64,000 bases of DNA from CAYTSA01 sp964440345 (GTDB lineage Bacteria > Desulfobacterota > Desulfovibrionia > Desulfovibrionales > Desulfovibrionaceae), in assembly GCA_964440345.1 (NCBI GenBank), contig CAYTSA010000004.1, positions 1 through 64,000 of the forward strand, given 5' to 3'. Below, piece after piece: positions 26,075-34,917 of the stretch; within the stretch, counting starts at the first letter, position 1, and each line of letters begins with the position of its first letter. Under the pieces are notes generated by a model that was given only the letters and a program-made list of their open reading frames with translations, was not told where the DNA came from and did no database searches. Made by a program: the position numbers and the translations under genes.

Positions 26075-27613
26075 CTACTCTTGCAAAAGCAACAAATGCA
26101 TGTGCGAATTACCGCCTTTTTTCGTGGAGAGGGGGGCGCCCACGCCAACGATCCAGTAGTTCACATCAGAGCCGTTGTATTTGACGGTGTTGACCAGGGG
26201 ACCTGAGCCAAAGCGGTCGCTGTAGGGCACTCCATACACAGTGTTGCCGGATTTCTGGAATATGACATCCGCGTATGTGTTATAATACTCGTTGTCTGGC
26301 TGAATTTGCGAAAAAGCCACAAGAGGCTGCAAAGACCACCACTGGTTGCTGCTCATGTCTTTGATTGCCTCGCCGCCGGACGTGTGGCCGCTGTTCAGAA
26401 ACCCGCCCAACAGGCCGGTGGTTATTTCGCCTATGAACATATTGCGTGTTGTGGCGTAGGCGGCCGAGTGTTCATTCAAGCTGGGATTTGTTGTCGCGTT
26501 ATGCGCCAGGCTCGGGTCCTTCAGCGTACTGTTGGTAAACTCTTGAAAATCAGTCCAGGCTTGGCCTGTGAAGCTGACAGCGCTGTTTGCGACCTGCCCG
26601 TAGATGGCGTTGTTGAATGCATCAACGTCCGCCGCAGAAAGTGTAAACGTCGCGTTGGTCCATTTGCCGGTTTCCGGCAGAGCGGGATTGCCGTCCTTCA
26701 CGTCTGTGTTTGCCGTGGCCGTGATGTTGCCTGTAATGACGACGCTGCCGTCACTTGCGGCAGTGGCGTTCATATCCATGCCGAACTGGTAGACTGGGGT
26801 GTCGTCGGGCGCGGCAAAGTTGAAGCCGTTGGAGCGCAGCAAATGCGTTACCTGCCCGGCGGCGTTGATGGATTGCGTGTAAGGGATGAACGAAGGCCAG
26901 GGGTTCTGGTCGTTGAAGACGTTGCTTGGGCCAAGATACCGGACGATGCCGCCGTTATCATTCTTGACCACCGCGTCGTCGTTGCCTGCGGTGATGCTGG
27001 CGTAAAGCGCGCCGATTTCGGCGGCCGTGGCGTTCCCAAAGCCGGTCTGCTGCAGGGGCGGCTGGGCAGGGTCTTGGGCGGGGTCGTTCTCATAGCTGCG
27101 TATGCTCAATGGCGCAGTGAAGTAGTTGATAGCGGTTAGGTTGCCCTGGTCGCCGTCATTGCCCATCATGGTCAGCTCAAAGGGCTGAAACCGCTGCTTG
27201 GAAACAGCCTGGCTGGGCGCGGCTGTGCGTGAGTTGTTGCTTGGGTCGTCATAAAAAATGTAGAAGACGGCGCTTTCGGAAAAGGTAATGTCCAAACCGC
27301 CGTCGCCGATATCATCAAGGCTTACGGGTTGAGACATCAAGACTTGGGAGCCGTTGTGGCTAAAATCAATGTTCTCTGTCCCATTGGCGTACGAGGCCTG
27401 GAACTGTTTGCCGGCTGTAGCAAAGTTGGGATCCTGTAGCTGCAGCCAGATCCCCGTCTCGTTGGCGCCGGTGAATGTATCAAACCGCAGCGTGAGGGTC
27501 GCCTCTGCACCAGGAACAAATACAGGCGCAACGCCCAGGACGGCCCAGGCGGCAATAGTCAGTATCACGGCTGGTATTTTAGACAATGTTGTTCTTTTTG
27601 CTTGTTTCTTCAC
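26075..27613 (-). CDS. Secreted protein, GH64 beta-1,3-glucanase-like
   Basis: The 512-residue product has a signal peptide of about 38 residues. The body is rich in Asn, Thr and aromatic residues. Segments such as SESAVFYIFYDDP, QRFQPFELTMMGND and TAINYFTAPLSIRSYE recall the thaumatin-like fold of GH64 beta-1,3-glucanases. The match is tentative and catalytic residues were not verified. The C-terminus, HMHLLLLQE, is strikingly like the end of the M6 protease at 6.4 kb. The start is GTG with AAAGGAG upstream. An extracellular polysaccharide-binding or -cutting role is possible. Confidence 0.65.
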   Translation of the reverse strand: MKKQAKRTTLSKIPAVILTIAAWAVLGVAPVFVPGAEATLTLRFDTFTGANETGIWLQLQDPNFATAGKQFQASYANGTENIDFSHNGSQVLMSQPVSLDDIGDGGLDITFSESAVFYIFYDDPSNNSRTAAPSQAVSKQRFQPFELTMMGNDGDQGNLTAINYFTAPLSIRSYENDPAQDPAQPPLQQTGFGNATAAEIGALYASITAGNDDAVVKNDNGGIVRYLGPSNVFNDQNPWPSFIPYTQSINAAGQVTHLLRSNGFNFAAPDDTPVYQFGMDMNATAASDGSVVITGNITATANTDVKDGNPALPETGKWTNATFTLSAADVDAFNNAIYGQVANSAVSFTGQAWTDFQEFTNSTLKDPSLAHNATTNPSLNEHSAAYATTRNMFIGEITTGLLGGFLNSGHTSGGEAIKDMSSNQWWSLQPLVAFSQIQPDNEYYNTYADVIFQKSGNTVYGVPYSDRFGSGPLVNTVKYNGSDVNYWIVGVGAPLSTKKGGNSHMHLLLLQE

Positions 27614-27879
27614 GGATGGGCTCCTTTGGGCTCCTGCATTTTTTCATATCAATTCACGAACTATTTATTTTAGTACGCTATTATCCGAGCCTCCACAACC
27701 AGCCAACGCACGATTCGGCTGTCTTGACGCACAACTTCCAAGCGCTGGAAGCACCCAGAACATCACGGAAATTTGCAACTCTTACTTTCTCGCATAGCTT
27801 TGCAAACTTGCAATTCAGTCAAGGCTCAGCTAAAGACAGACATGCGTAATCAGTAAAACAACAACCCTTTCAGGAAACG
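27614..27879. other. Divergent promoter region
   Basis: These 266 AT-rich bases separate the secreted-protein gene from the VKOR-like gene. No ORF with a ribosome binding site is seen. Promoters for both directions must lie here, but none is clear enough to name. Confidence 0.4.
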
Positions 27880-28722
27880 ATGAAAGCCAAGAACACTTCG
27901 TCCCGCATATGGGGAACGCTTTTCGGACTGCTGGGTACAGGATACTGCGTGGCCGCGGCCCTTGGCGCTGTGGACGCCATCTGCGTTACAGACGGCTGCG
28001 CGCTACAAGAAAACTTGACCATCGCCGGCCTGAGCCTGTGGTGGTGGGGAGCCGGCGGTTTTGCGCTTGTCTCGCTTGCAGCGCTTGCCGGCATGGCTGA
28101 CCTGGCTTTTGCCATGGCCTGCATAGGCGTCGTCATCGAAACGTTTTTCCTCGGCTGGATGGCTCTCAGTGCGCCCTGCGTTTCCTGCATGGGCGCGGCC
28201 GTGCTCATGCTTTTCGCGCTCTTGGCGCTTATGCCGGCCTCGGCAATTGGCCGCCGGTTCGTTCTAGTGCTGTTCGTTATATGGATGGCCGTCTTTTCGC
28301 CCAACATTTTTGGCGTAGCCAGAGACATGACCAAGCCCTGGCCCATTCATGGAGACGCCAACGCCAGAGTAAAAGTCATTTTCTCGCCCACTTGCAACCC
28401 TTGCCTGGAAACCATTGACGAGTTCTTACGCCGGGGCGTTCCGCGCACTGCCTTCCTGCCCGTGGCAAAAACCGCCAAAGAACTGGCCCTGGTGCAGTTG
28501 ATGCTTGACGAAATGGAGGCAGGCAAGACCTTTGCCCAGGCCTTTGCCGCCATGCGTCGGGCCGACAACCCGCCTGAACCAGCCAGGTTCATGGACGGCT
28601 TCGGACTGCGCATGAAGCTGTACCGCAACAAGCTGGCCCTTTTCAAAGCCGGCTACAGCAAGGTGCCCCTGGTCCTGGTAAGCGGCAACCCCTCCTGGTA
28701 TTTTCCAATGCAGGAGAACTAG
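27880..28722 (+). CDS. VKOR-like membrane protein fused to a thioredoxin-like domain
   Basis: Four membrane helices carry two cysteine pairs placed as in bacterial vitamin K epoxide reductases: Cys35/Cys40 in a loop and Cys100-x2-Cys103 (APCVSC). A thioredoxin-like domain follows, with a CNPC active site at 172-175 in FSPTCNPC and LVLVSGNPSW at its end. Such fusions re-oxidise a disulfide-making partner using quinone and so form disulfides in exported proteins. Here the Trx domain could itself be periplasmic. It is convergent with larC. Confidence 0.8.
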   Translation: MKAKNTSSRIWGTLFGLLGTGYCVAAALGAVDAICVTDGCALQENLTIAGLSLWWWGAGGFALVSLAALAGMADLAFAMACIGVVIETFFLGWMALSAPCVSCMGAAVLMLFALLALMPASAIGRRFVLVLFVIWMAVFSPNIFGVARDMTKPWPIHGDANARVKVIFSPTCNPCLETIDEFLRRGVPRTAFLPVAKTAKELALVQLMLDEMEAGKTFAQAFAAMRRADNPPEPARFMDGFGLRMKLYRNKLALFKAGYSKVPLVLVSGNPSWYFPMQEN

Positions 28723-28730
28723 GGGTTGTT

Positions 28731-29882
28731 TCAGGATTCTTCCGGCTCCCCGTACATTCTGTAGCGCAGTTGCGTCACGGACAGGCCCGTTGCACGGGCC
28801 AGCCCGCGTAGCGCTTCATGCTCCGGGCGCAGGTACGAATCACCCTGAAACACCGTGCGTTTTGCCGCCGCCTCTCCATGTGCTGTCCGAATCGTAGCGG
28901 GTTGCCGCTCCAGAACCATCCGCTCTTCCCGCCGGCGGCGCAGCCCCAGCGTCAGGCTGTGCGCAAAAAACGCCTGCTGCACCCGCTCCAGGTCTGCTTC
29001 ACTGCACATCACTTGCAACACGCCGCCTGGCCGGTTCTTTTTCATCACCCCGGGCGTGTACAACACGTCCAGCGCCCCGGCTTCGTCCAGGGCCGGGAAA
29101 AACGCTCCTAGCTCCTCGCCTGTCAGGTGATCCACGTTAGACTCCAACACCCAGACCCGTTCCACGCGTTGTCCTGCTCCTTGCTCTGCAAACAAGAACA
29201 ACCGCAGGCCGCCGCCTGGCCGCGCCCCGAACCCCAGGCCGCAGCCCTGCAGCACTCCCTGCGGCCCGAGCCCAAAATCGTCAACCAGCTGGTCCACGAG
29301 CAGCGCCCCGGTGGGCGTTACCAGCTCCTCGCAGGCGGAACTGGGCGTTACAGGCTTGCCTTTGTACAGCTCCGTTGTGGCCGGCGCCGGCAGCGGCAGC
29401 TCGCCATGCTCGCAGCACACCGTTCCGCCGAACCAAGGCAGCCGGCCGCAGGTGACGCTTCGGACGTGAAGCTTTTCAAGAGCCCAGAAAACGCCAACCA
29501 CGTCCACCAGGGTGTCCACGGCGCCCACCTCGTGAAAATGCACCTGCGAAGGATCTGCGCCGTGCACTTTTGCTTCCACGCTGGCAAGACGTTCAAAAGC
29601 CTGTAGCGAACGCTTACGCACGCTGTCAGAAACGTCCAGCTTCTGCAAAGCGGACGTGATTTCCGGCATGCGCCGCAAAGGCTGGTCTAGCGCCGGCTCC
29701 AGCTGCATGGACACCCCTGCAAACCCGCCGCAGCTTTTCGGTGCAAAGGCCAATCTACGCGTCAGGCCGGCAGCTTCGAACTCGGCCGCCAGTTCCGTCA
29801 TGTCAACGCCCAGATGGGCAAGCGCAGACAGAAACATATCCCCGGCCGCCCCATGGATTGGATCAATGTGCAGTGTGTACAT
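28731..29882 (-). CDS. larC: Nickel-pincer cofactor biosynthesis protein LarC
   Basis: LarC inserts nickel into the pincer nucleotide in a CTP-dependent reaction. The product starts MYTLHIDPIHGAAGDMFLSAL, as expected for the family, and contains FHEVGAVDTLVDVVG, PVTPSSACEELVTPTGALL and LESNVDHLTGEELG. These are classic LarC stretches. It is a single continuous gene, without the frameshift that splits LarC1/LarC2 in some lactobacilli. I chose the ATG at 29882 by family alignment; 29900 is an alternative. It pairs functionally with larB at 9.8 kb. Confidence 0.94.
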   Translation of the reverse strand: MYTLHIDPIHGAAGDMFLSALAHLGVDMTELAAEFEAAGLTRRLAFAPKSCGGFAGVSMQLEPALDQPLRRMPEITSALQKLDVSDSVRKRSLQAFERLASVEAKVHGADPSQVHFHEVGAVDTLVDVVGVFWALEKLHVRSVTCGRLPWFGGTVCCEHGELPLPAPATTELYKGKPVTPSSACEELVTPTGALLVDQLVDDFGLGPQGVLQGCGLGFGARPGGGLRLFLFAEQGAGQRVERVWVLESNVDHLTGEELGAFFPALDEAGALDVLYTPGVMKKNRPGGVLQVMCSEADLERVQQAFFAHSLTLGLRRRREERMVLERQPATIRTAHGEAAAKRTVFQGDSYLRPEHEALRGLARATGLSVTQLRYRMYGEPEES

Positions 29883-29937
29883 CTTGTGTACATATCTCAT
29901 TGGCGTTGGCGAAACAAGCCGCGCCGGACTCCCAAAT

Positions 29938-30033
29938 CCACCGCCTGGCTGCGCTGGCCAGGCAACCCGGCTACAGCGTAAGGAGAATGAAGTCATCTCT
30001 GTACACGCGCGATATGCTCCATCAATACGTCAT
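29938..30033. repeat. Dispersed intergenic element, copy a
   Basis: The left part (CCACCGCCTGGCTGCGCTGG and onward to 29976) and the right part (from GTACACGCGC to ATCAATACGTCAT at 30033) both recur at 34843-34917 and, in reverse, at 36175-36267. It fills most of the larC to amidohydrolase gap and includes no gene. Confidence 0.75.
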
Positions 30034-30151
30034 GTGGATCAGGAGCTGTATATCTGTACTGGACGATTGCGCCTTGTGCGTGCTACATTTTTTGAGGTTA
30101 ATATAAAGTCATTTCGGGGGAGTGCGCTGTAAAGCGTCGACTAACACACTT

Positions 30152-31405
30152 ATGACCACCGACTCAGCACTGCGCATACACGGCGCTCGTTTGCACCAAC
30201 GCTTGGAAGAACTGGCGAACCTGGCTCGTGACGAGCAGGGAGGAGTGAACCGTCTGGCCTTTTCCAAGGCGGAGGGACAAGGACGCGACCTTGTTCGGGA
30301 CTGGTTGCAGGAACTGGGCCTGAAAGTGCGCGTCGATAGTATAGGCAACATGTTCGCCGTTCGGCCGGACAGACACGACGGCAACGGCGCTCCGGCGGTA
30401 ATGACCGGCTCCCACCTGGACACTGTAGCCTCCGGCGGGGCGTATGACGGCGCCCTGGGCGTGCTTGCCGGCCTGGAAGTCCTGCACGTTCTGCAGGACA
30501 ACCAAATAAAAACTGACCGGCCCGTGGGCGTGGCCGTATTCACCAACGAAGAAGGCGTGGTCGCCCAGCCGGACATGATGGGCAGCCTGGTCCACTGCAA
30601 GGCCTTGCCTTTGGCCCGCGCTCTGGAGACAGACATAGGCGGGGGCCTGACCGTGGCCCAGGGGTTGGAGCGCATGGGCTACGCAGGCGACGAAGAGCCC
30701 GGCGCCCAGCCCATACACTCGTTTATCGAGCTGCACGTGGAGCAAGGCCCCATTCTGGACGCTGAAAAAACCCCCGTTGGAGTGGTCCAGGCTGTGCAGG
30801 GGCTGACCTGGCACAAGTTCACCTTTCACGGCAAGGCCAACCACGCCGGCACAGCGCCCATGCCCACCCGCAACGACCCGGGCTGTGTGGCCTGCTCTCT
30901 GGCCGCCTACTTGAGGGAAATCTGCCGCGGCGTGGACCATGAGCTGCGCGCCACCGTAGGCTCCATGCATTTTGAGCCAGGCATGATCAACGTCATACCC
31001 CACACAGCGCACATGACCGTAGACCTGCGCTCTCTGGACCCGGACGCCATTACCCGGGCTCAGGCTCTGATGATGGACTACGTAAACATCATGGCCAAGC
31101 CGGAAAAAGTCCGTGTGGAGCATACCTTGCTCGCAGACGTTGCGCCTCAGGAGTTCAACAAACAGATGGTCATCAAAATTGAAGAAGCGGCCAACGCACT
31201 GGGACTGAAACACCGCCCCATGACCAGCGGGGCCGGACACGACGCCCAGATCATCGCCCGCATTGCGCCGACTGCCATGATATTTGTTCCCAGCCGGCAC
31301 GGGGTTAGCCATGCCAGCGAAGAATTCACCAAGCCCGAACACCTGGACGCCGGGGCCAACGTTCTGCTTCAGGCCATACTGGACGCCGCCGGCGCGAGCA
31401 TCTGA
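30152..31405 (+). CDS. Hydantoinase/carbamoylase-family amidohydrolase
   Basis: The product is an M20/M28-type dizinc enzyme of the N-carbamoyl-amino-acid hydrolase, ureidopropionase and allantoate amidohydrolase group. Metal-binding motifs are TGSHLDTVASGGAYDG, NEEG, the ELHVEQGP loop and GAGHDAQ. The dimerisation lid lies between. Substrate choice cannot be made from the residues seen. The ATG at 30152 is used; a GTG at 30122 is possible and neither has a good ribosome binding site. No pyrimidine- or purine-degradation neighbours are present. Confidence 0.88.
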   Translation: MTTDSALRIHGARLHQRLEELANLARDEQGGVNRLAFSKAEGQGRDLVRDWLQELGLKVRVDSIGNMFAVRPDRHDGNGAPAVMTGSHLDTVASGGAYDGALGVLAGLEVLHVLQDNQIKTDRPVGVAVFTNEEGVVAQPDMMGSLVHCKALPLARALETDIGGGLTVAQGLERMGYAGDEEPGAQPIHSFIELHVEQGPILDAEKTPVGVVQAVQGLTWHKFTFHGKANHAGTAPMPTRNDPGCVACSLAAYLREICRGVDHELRATVGSMHFEPGMINVIPHTAHMTVDLRSLDPDAITRAQALMMDYVNIMAKPEKVRVEHTLLADVAPQEFNKQMVIKIEEAANALGLKHRPMTSGAGHDAQIIARIAPTAMIFVPSRHGVSHASEEFTKPEHLDAGANVLLQAILDAAGASI

Positions 31406-31430
31406 CACCCACGCCCAGCGCAATCGCGCC

Positions 31431-31735
31431 TCAAAACCAGAAACCGCCCAGCCGCCAGCGGGGCCGGTCCGTCACCTGCCTGTAGCGGCCAGGCATGGTA
31501 TAGCTCTGCCGCTCCACTGCGTGCATAATGGGCTGCGCGGCCAATTCGTCTTCCAGCTCCAGCAGCTTGCGTACCCGTTGCCCGGTCATGGGGTGCGTAC
31601 GCAGCATGGATGGGTGGGGCTCCCGCCGGCCAGGAAAAAACCCAGCAGGGCCATGAGCAATCCCATGCCCGCCAGCAGCAACAGAGTATGTAGCATATTC
31701 AGCCACTTATGGCGCCTGGCCATATTGTGCTCCAT
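31431..31735 (-). pseudogene. Remnant of an HtpX-like M48 metalloprotease
   Basis: The frame starting at 31735 encodes ARRHKWLNMLHTLLLLAGMG followed by GFFLAG, the membrane start typical of HtpX-like proteases. After about 40 codons a different frame takes over with SMLRTHPMTGQRVRKLLELE, which is the typical C-terminal THPxTxxRI segment of the same family. Everything between, including the HExxH zinc site, is missing. An intact gene would be near 850 bases, so an internal deletion of roughly 550 bases with frame loss is inferred. It lies between the amidohydrolase and the TPR/GGDEF gene. Confidence 0.75.
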
Positions 31736-31759
31736 ACGGCGCTCTCCCGGCGCTGATTC

Positions 31760-34075
31760 CTACAGCTCTGCGCCCCTGGCCCGGGCCATGGCTGCTTCGC
31801 TGGCTTTCCCCCGGGCGTCAAGAGCCCGGGCCAACATGTTCCAGAATTCAGGCTTGCCCGGCCGCAAAGCCACGGACTGGCGGGCCAGGGTCTCGGCCAC
31901 TTCTGGGTCTTCGCCGCCGTCCAGGTACAGCTTGGCCAGCAGGTGCAAGGACAGGGCGTCTTTGGCGTCGTAGCGCAGGGCCTGGTGCAGCCGTTCCCGG
32001 GCTTCGGCCATATCGCCCTGGCGCAGCGCCAGCCGGGCCAGGTAGCGGTCGGCCACGCTGGGACCCTGCTCCTGTTCCGAGGCTGCGGCGTAATGCTCCC
32101 GGGCTGCATCCAACCTGCCTTGGGACTCGGCAAGCTGGCCCAACCGCAAACGGCTGAACAGGTGGTCCGGCTTCTGCTCCAGGCAGGCGGCAAATGCTTC
32201 TGCGGCCAAGCTGTTTTCGCCCATTTTCTGCCGCACGTAGCCCAGATTGTACAACGCCATAATATCCTTGGGACTTTCTTCCAGCACATGCAAAAATTCG
32301 CCTTCAGCCTGAGCCAGCCGGCCCATGCGCGCCAGGCACACCCCCAGGGAGTTGCGGGCCATGTGGTTGCACTCGTCCGCCAGCAGCGCCAGTTTGTACT
32401 CCTCCAGCGCTCTGTACAGGTCGTTCTGGCTGAACAGCCGGTCGGCGTGGATGTTCAAGGCCAGGCTGTCCAATACGCCCACCCGGGGCTCGGGAAGCAA
32501 CAAGGCGTACTCCAGCGCCTTGCGGCTGTTATCCAGCGAGTCTGACTTGGTAAAGGAAAGATAGGGGTGCATGGCCGCGCCCACGGCCACAGACGCGGGC
32601 AGCTCGCTCTCCAGCCGGGCCAGCAGCGCGGCGTAGGCCCCGCGAATAGTTTCCGGACCAGCGTCTGGGTGATAGAATATCAAGGTATTGGCTGCAAACC
32701 GGCCAGCCAGCACCGGTTCGGGCAAAACTTCCCGGGCCAGCTCCCAGGCAGTGTTTGTCAGCGTCTCGTCGGCTTCTGCTGACGGCTCCAGCCGCACCAA
32801 GCACAGCGCAAAGGAGGCCGCCTCTTCCCGGGCGGAGGCAAAGCGGTCATTGAATTCACGAAAGGCCAGCAAGCCGACGCCGGTTTCGCCGCCATATCCA
32901 GGCTCTTGGGCCGCTTGCTGCGCCAGGCGCTCCAGGTTGTCGCCAGGGGATATATCCATGGTGGGGTCGCCAGGCTGAACTATTTCGGCAAAAGACCGGT
33001 TTTCGCCCACCTCCACCAGGGCAAGCTCCGTGCGCGAGGGCAGGGCCAGAAACCGGTCTCCCTCCCGGGCGCCCGCAGCCCGGCCCAGATCAATGAGCGC
33101 CCGGCTGTCGTGGACGAGCTCCAGCACGCGGCCTCCTTTGTCCAGTAATTGGCCAAACCCAAGAGGCTGTCCCCTGCCCACAGCCGCGCAAGCGGCCATG
33201 ACCGCCTTGCGCAGCAGCACCCGAGCTTGCTCGGCTGGGGGCAGCTCGTGCACCCGGCCCTCTGCGTCTTTGGGAAACACCGTATAGCCCACGCCAGTGG
33301 AGAGCGCGATGCGCTGCCCGGTGAGCGGGTTCACGGGGTTGTGCCCGTCCAGCGCGTTCTGCACTGCCTGGGCCAACTGCAGGCAGGTCTTGGCCGTGCC
33401 GCCAGGTAGAAAAAAGGCCAGCACGGTCTCTTCCGGCCGGCCGGCCAGGCCGGTTTCCGGGCACTGGTCTGCAGCCAGCCGGCCCAGGTCAGCCAACACT
33501 CCGTCAGCGAAAAGGTGCCCGTGCTCCCGCTGCAGCACGTCGTAAAAGGCCGCCTCAACAACCACCAGGCCCATGGACGCCCGGTAGGCGCCAAGGGCAA
33601 GCTCCTGGCAATCCCCTGTTTCCGGACGCAAACAGTTGCTTACCAGGTCTATCTCCTTTTCCAGGGCGGCCAGAAACGGTAATCGCTGGGAAAGGCCGGT
33701 GAGCGGGTCGGTGACGCCCATTTTGTACAGCAGCAGCTTTTCCAGGCACTGCGACGCCAGACGCGGCAACAGCCGCGACAGGGTCTTGGGTGCGGTCATG
33801 CGCGCCCCACGGGCCACGAACACTCCCAGAAACTCGCCGCGCAAGGTCAGCGGGATGAGCGCCTTGCGCTCCCGGGCGATAAGCTCGGCCACCCCGAAGC
33901 GGCGCTCGCCCTCCGGCCACAAGGACTGGGGCGGCGTCTGTGGGAAAAACAGACTGTATGAAGCATAGGGCAAAGCGTCATGCACGGCTTCGGCCAGCAC
34001 GTGCTCAAACGCTATGCAGTCTTGCCGGGAAAACCGGACGGCGGGGTTGAAGAACAGCTCGTCGTATGTATGCAT
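31760..34075 (-). CDS. GAF-like, degenerate GGDEF and TPR protein
   Basis: The 771-residue product starts with a GAF-like region (LIPLTLRGEFLGVFVARG). A GGDEF-type domain beginning TDPLTGLSQRLPF follows; its active site is degenerate (GRPEETVLAFFLP), so cyclase activity is unlikely. A second cyclase-like region around ALCLVRLEPSAEADE lacks the motif too. The C-terminal 230 residues are tetratricopeptide repeats for protein contacts. It is probably a regulatory scaffold rather than an enzyme. The 5' end overlaps the upstream cysteine-cluster gene by 64 bases. Confidence 0.85.
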   Translation of the reverse strand: MHTYDELFFNPAVRFSRQDCIAFEHVLAEAVHDALPYASYSLFFPQTPPQSLWPEGERRFGVAELIARERKALIPLTLRGEFLGVFVARGARMTAPKTLSRLLPRLASQCLEKLLLYKMGVTDPLTGLSQRLPFLAALEKEIDLVSNCLRPETGDCQELALGAYRASMGLVVVEAAFYDVLQREHGHLFADGVLADLGRLAADQCPETGLAGRPEETVLAFFLPGGTAKTCLQLAQAVQNALDGHNPVNPLTGQRIALSTGVGYTVFPKDAEGRVHELPPAEQARVLLRKAVMAACAAVGRGQPLGFGQLLDKGGRVLELVHDSRALIDLGRAAGAREGDRFLALPSRTELALVEVGENRSFAEIVQPGDPTMDISPGDNLERLAQQAAQEPGYGGETGVGLLAFREFNDRFASAREEAASFALCLVRLEPSAEADETLTNTAWELAREVLPEPVLAGRFAANTLIFYHPDAGPETIRGAYAALLARLESELPASVAVGAAMHPYLSFTKSDSLDNSRKALEYALLLPEPRVGVLDSLALNIHADRLFSQNDLYRALEEYKLALLADECNHMARNSLGVCLARMGRLAQAEGEFLHVLEESPKDIMALYNLGYVRQKMGENSLAAEAFAACLEQKPDHLFSRLRLGQLAESQGRLDAAREHYAAASEQEQGPSVADRYLARLALRQGDMAEARERLHQALRYDAKDALSLHLLAKLYLDGGEDPEVAETLARQSVALRPGKPEFWNMLARALDARGKASEAAMARARGAEL

Positions 34076-34740
34076 GGACGGCTTGTATCCTGCCCTGGCG
34101 ATGAACTCAAGTCGCCAAGCGGCATGAATCCCTTACATGCAAATACTTCCGCATGGTTACGGGAAAGAGGAAATGCACGGCATTTGAGCGGCTTGACCTC
34201 ATGGATGCGGCAGGCTGCGCCGTCGCCCTGGCGGAGCGGCTCGGCCCAGGGGCAGCGGAGGAAAAATCGGCCTGTGTTCGGGACCAGCCAGCCTTCATAA
34301 AAATGATATCCCGGCCGCTCCACTTTTCGAATGCGCCGCAGCACGCGCGTCATGCCCAGGTTCTCCCAGCAGGCGACCTCCTCAGGCGAAAACCGGCTGC
34401 GCCGGGCGTCAGCTGTGACCAGGCAGCAGTTGCCGCACACCCGGCAGACAAAACCGGCAACAGGATCGGCATAGCCGGCTGCAGCCTGTTTGCCGAGCAA
34501 GGCGGCGGAGACGCCCTCAACCTGAGCGGCTTGCTCCAGCGCAGCTTGCAGATCATCCTCCCGGCTCCGGCCGTCGTAGACATATGTTGCCTTTGGATAC
34601 CAGACGTAGCCTGTGCGTTCCGGATGTACGGCGCGCGTCCAGAGCACCTGCTCGTGGGGTTCGAACTGGTCGTTCACAGACCAGCCGCGCTTGAGCAGGT
34701 ACTTTTCCAGCATGGACATACACAACGGAATGGGTTGCAT
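34012..34740 (-). CDS. Cysteine-cluster (YkgJ-like) protein
   Basis: The product has Cys99-x2-Cys102-x2-Cys105-Cys106 in CRVCGNCC and further cysteines in LRCPWAEPL, ACRIHEVKPLKCRAFPLS and FACKGF. This is the YkgJ / zinc- or iron-binding pattern. It is a second, distinct family member in the window (compare 8664-9260). AAGGAG six bases before the ATG at 34740 decides the start. The last 21 codons overlap the following gene and look non-conserved (SSSPGQDTSRP), so the natural end may have been altered. Confidence 0.75.
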   Translation of the reverse strand: MQPIPLCMSMLEKYLLKRGWSVNDQFEPHEQVLWTRAVHPERTGYVWYPKATYVYDGRSREDDLQAALEQAAQVEGVSAALLGKQAAAGYADPVAGFVCRVCGNCCLVTADARRSRFSPEEVACWENLGMTRVLRRIRKVERPGYHFYEGWLVPNTGRFFLRCPWAEPLRQGDGAACRIHEVKPLKCRAFPLSRNHAEVFACKGFMPLGDLSSSPGQDTSRPCIHTTSCSSTPPSGFPGKTA

Positions 34741-34842
34741 AGCCCTCTCCTTGACATGGACAACGGAGGCGAAGGGATTTTCGGACCGTGAAATCCCATA
34801 CACCAAGAAAGGAAAAAGGCAAGGAGAGAAAATCACCTCAAT

Positions 34843-34917
34843 CCACCGCCTGACAGCGCTGGCCAGGCAAGCCGGCTACAGGCCAGTACACGCCATTTCG
34901 TTACATCAATACGTCAT
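34843..34917. repeat. Dispersed intergenic element, copy b
   Basis: This copy runs from CCACCGCCTGACAGCGCTGG to CATCAATACGTCAT and matches copy a at 29938-30033 in the same orientation. The spacer between the two conserved halves is shorter here. Confidence 0.75.

Noticed and set aside
30164..31423. 419-codon minus-strand ORF opposite the amidohydrolase gene
   Set aside because: The plus strand encodes clear M20/M28 metal-binding motifs, so the minus frame is a shadow.
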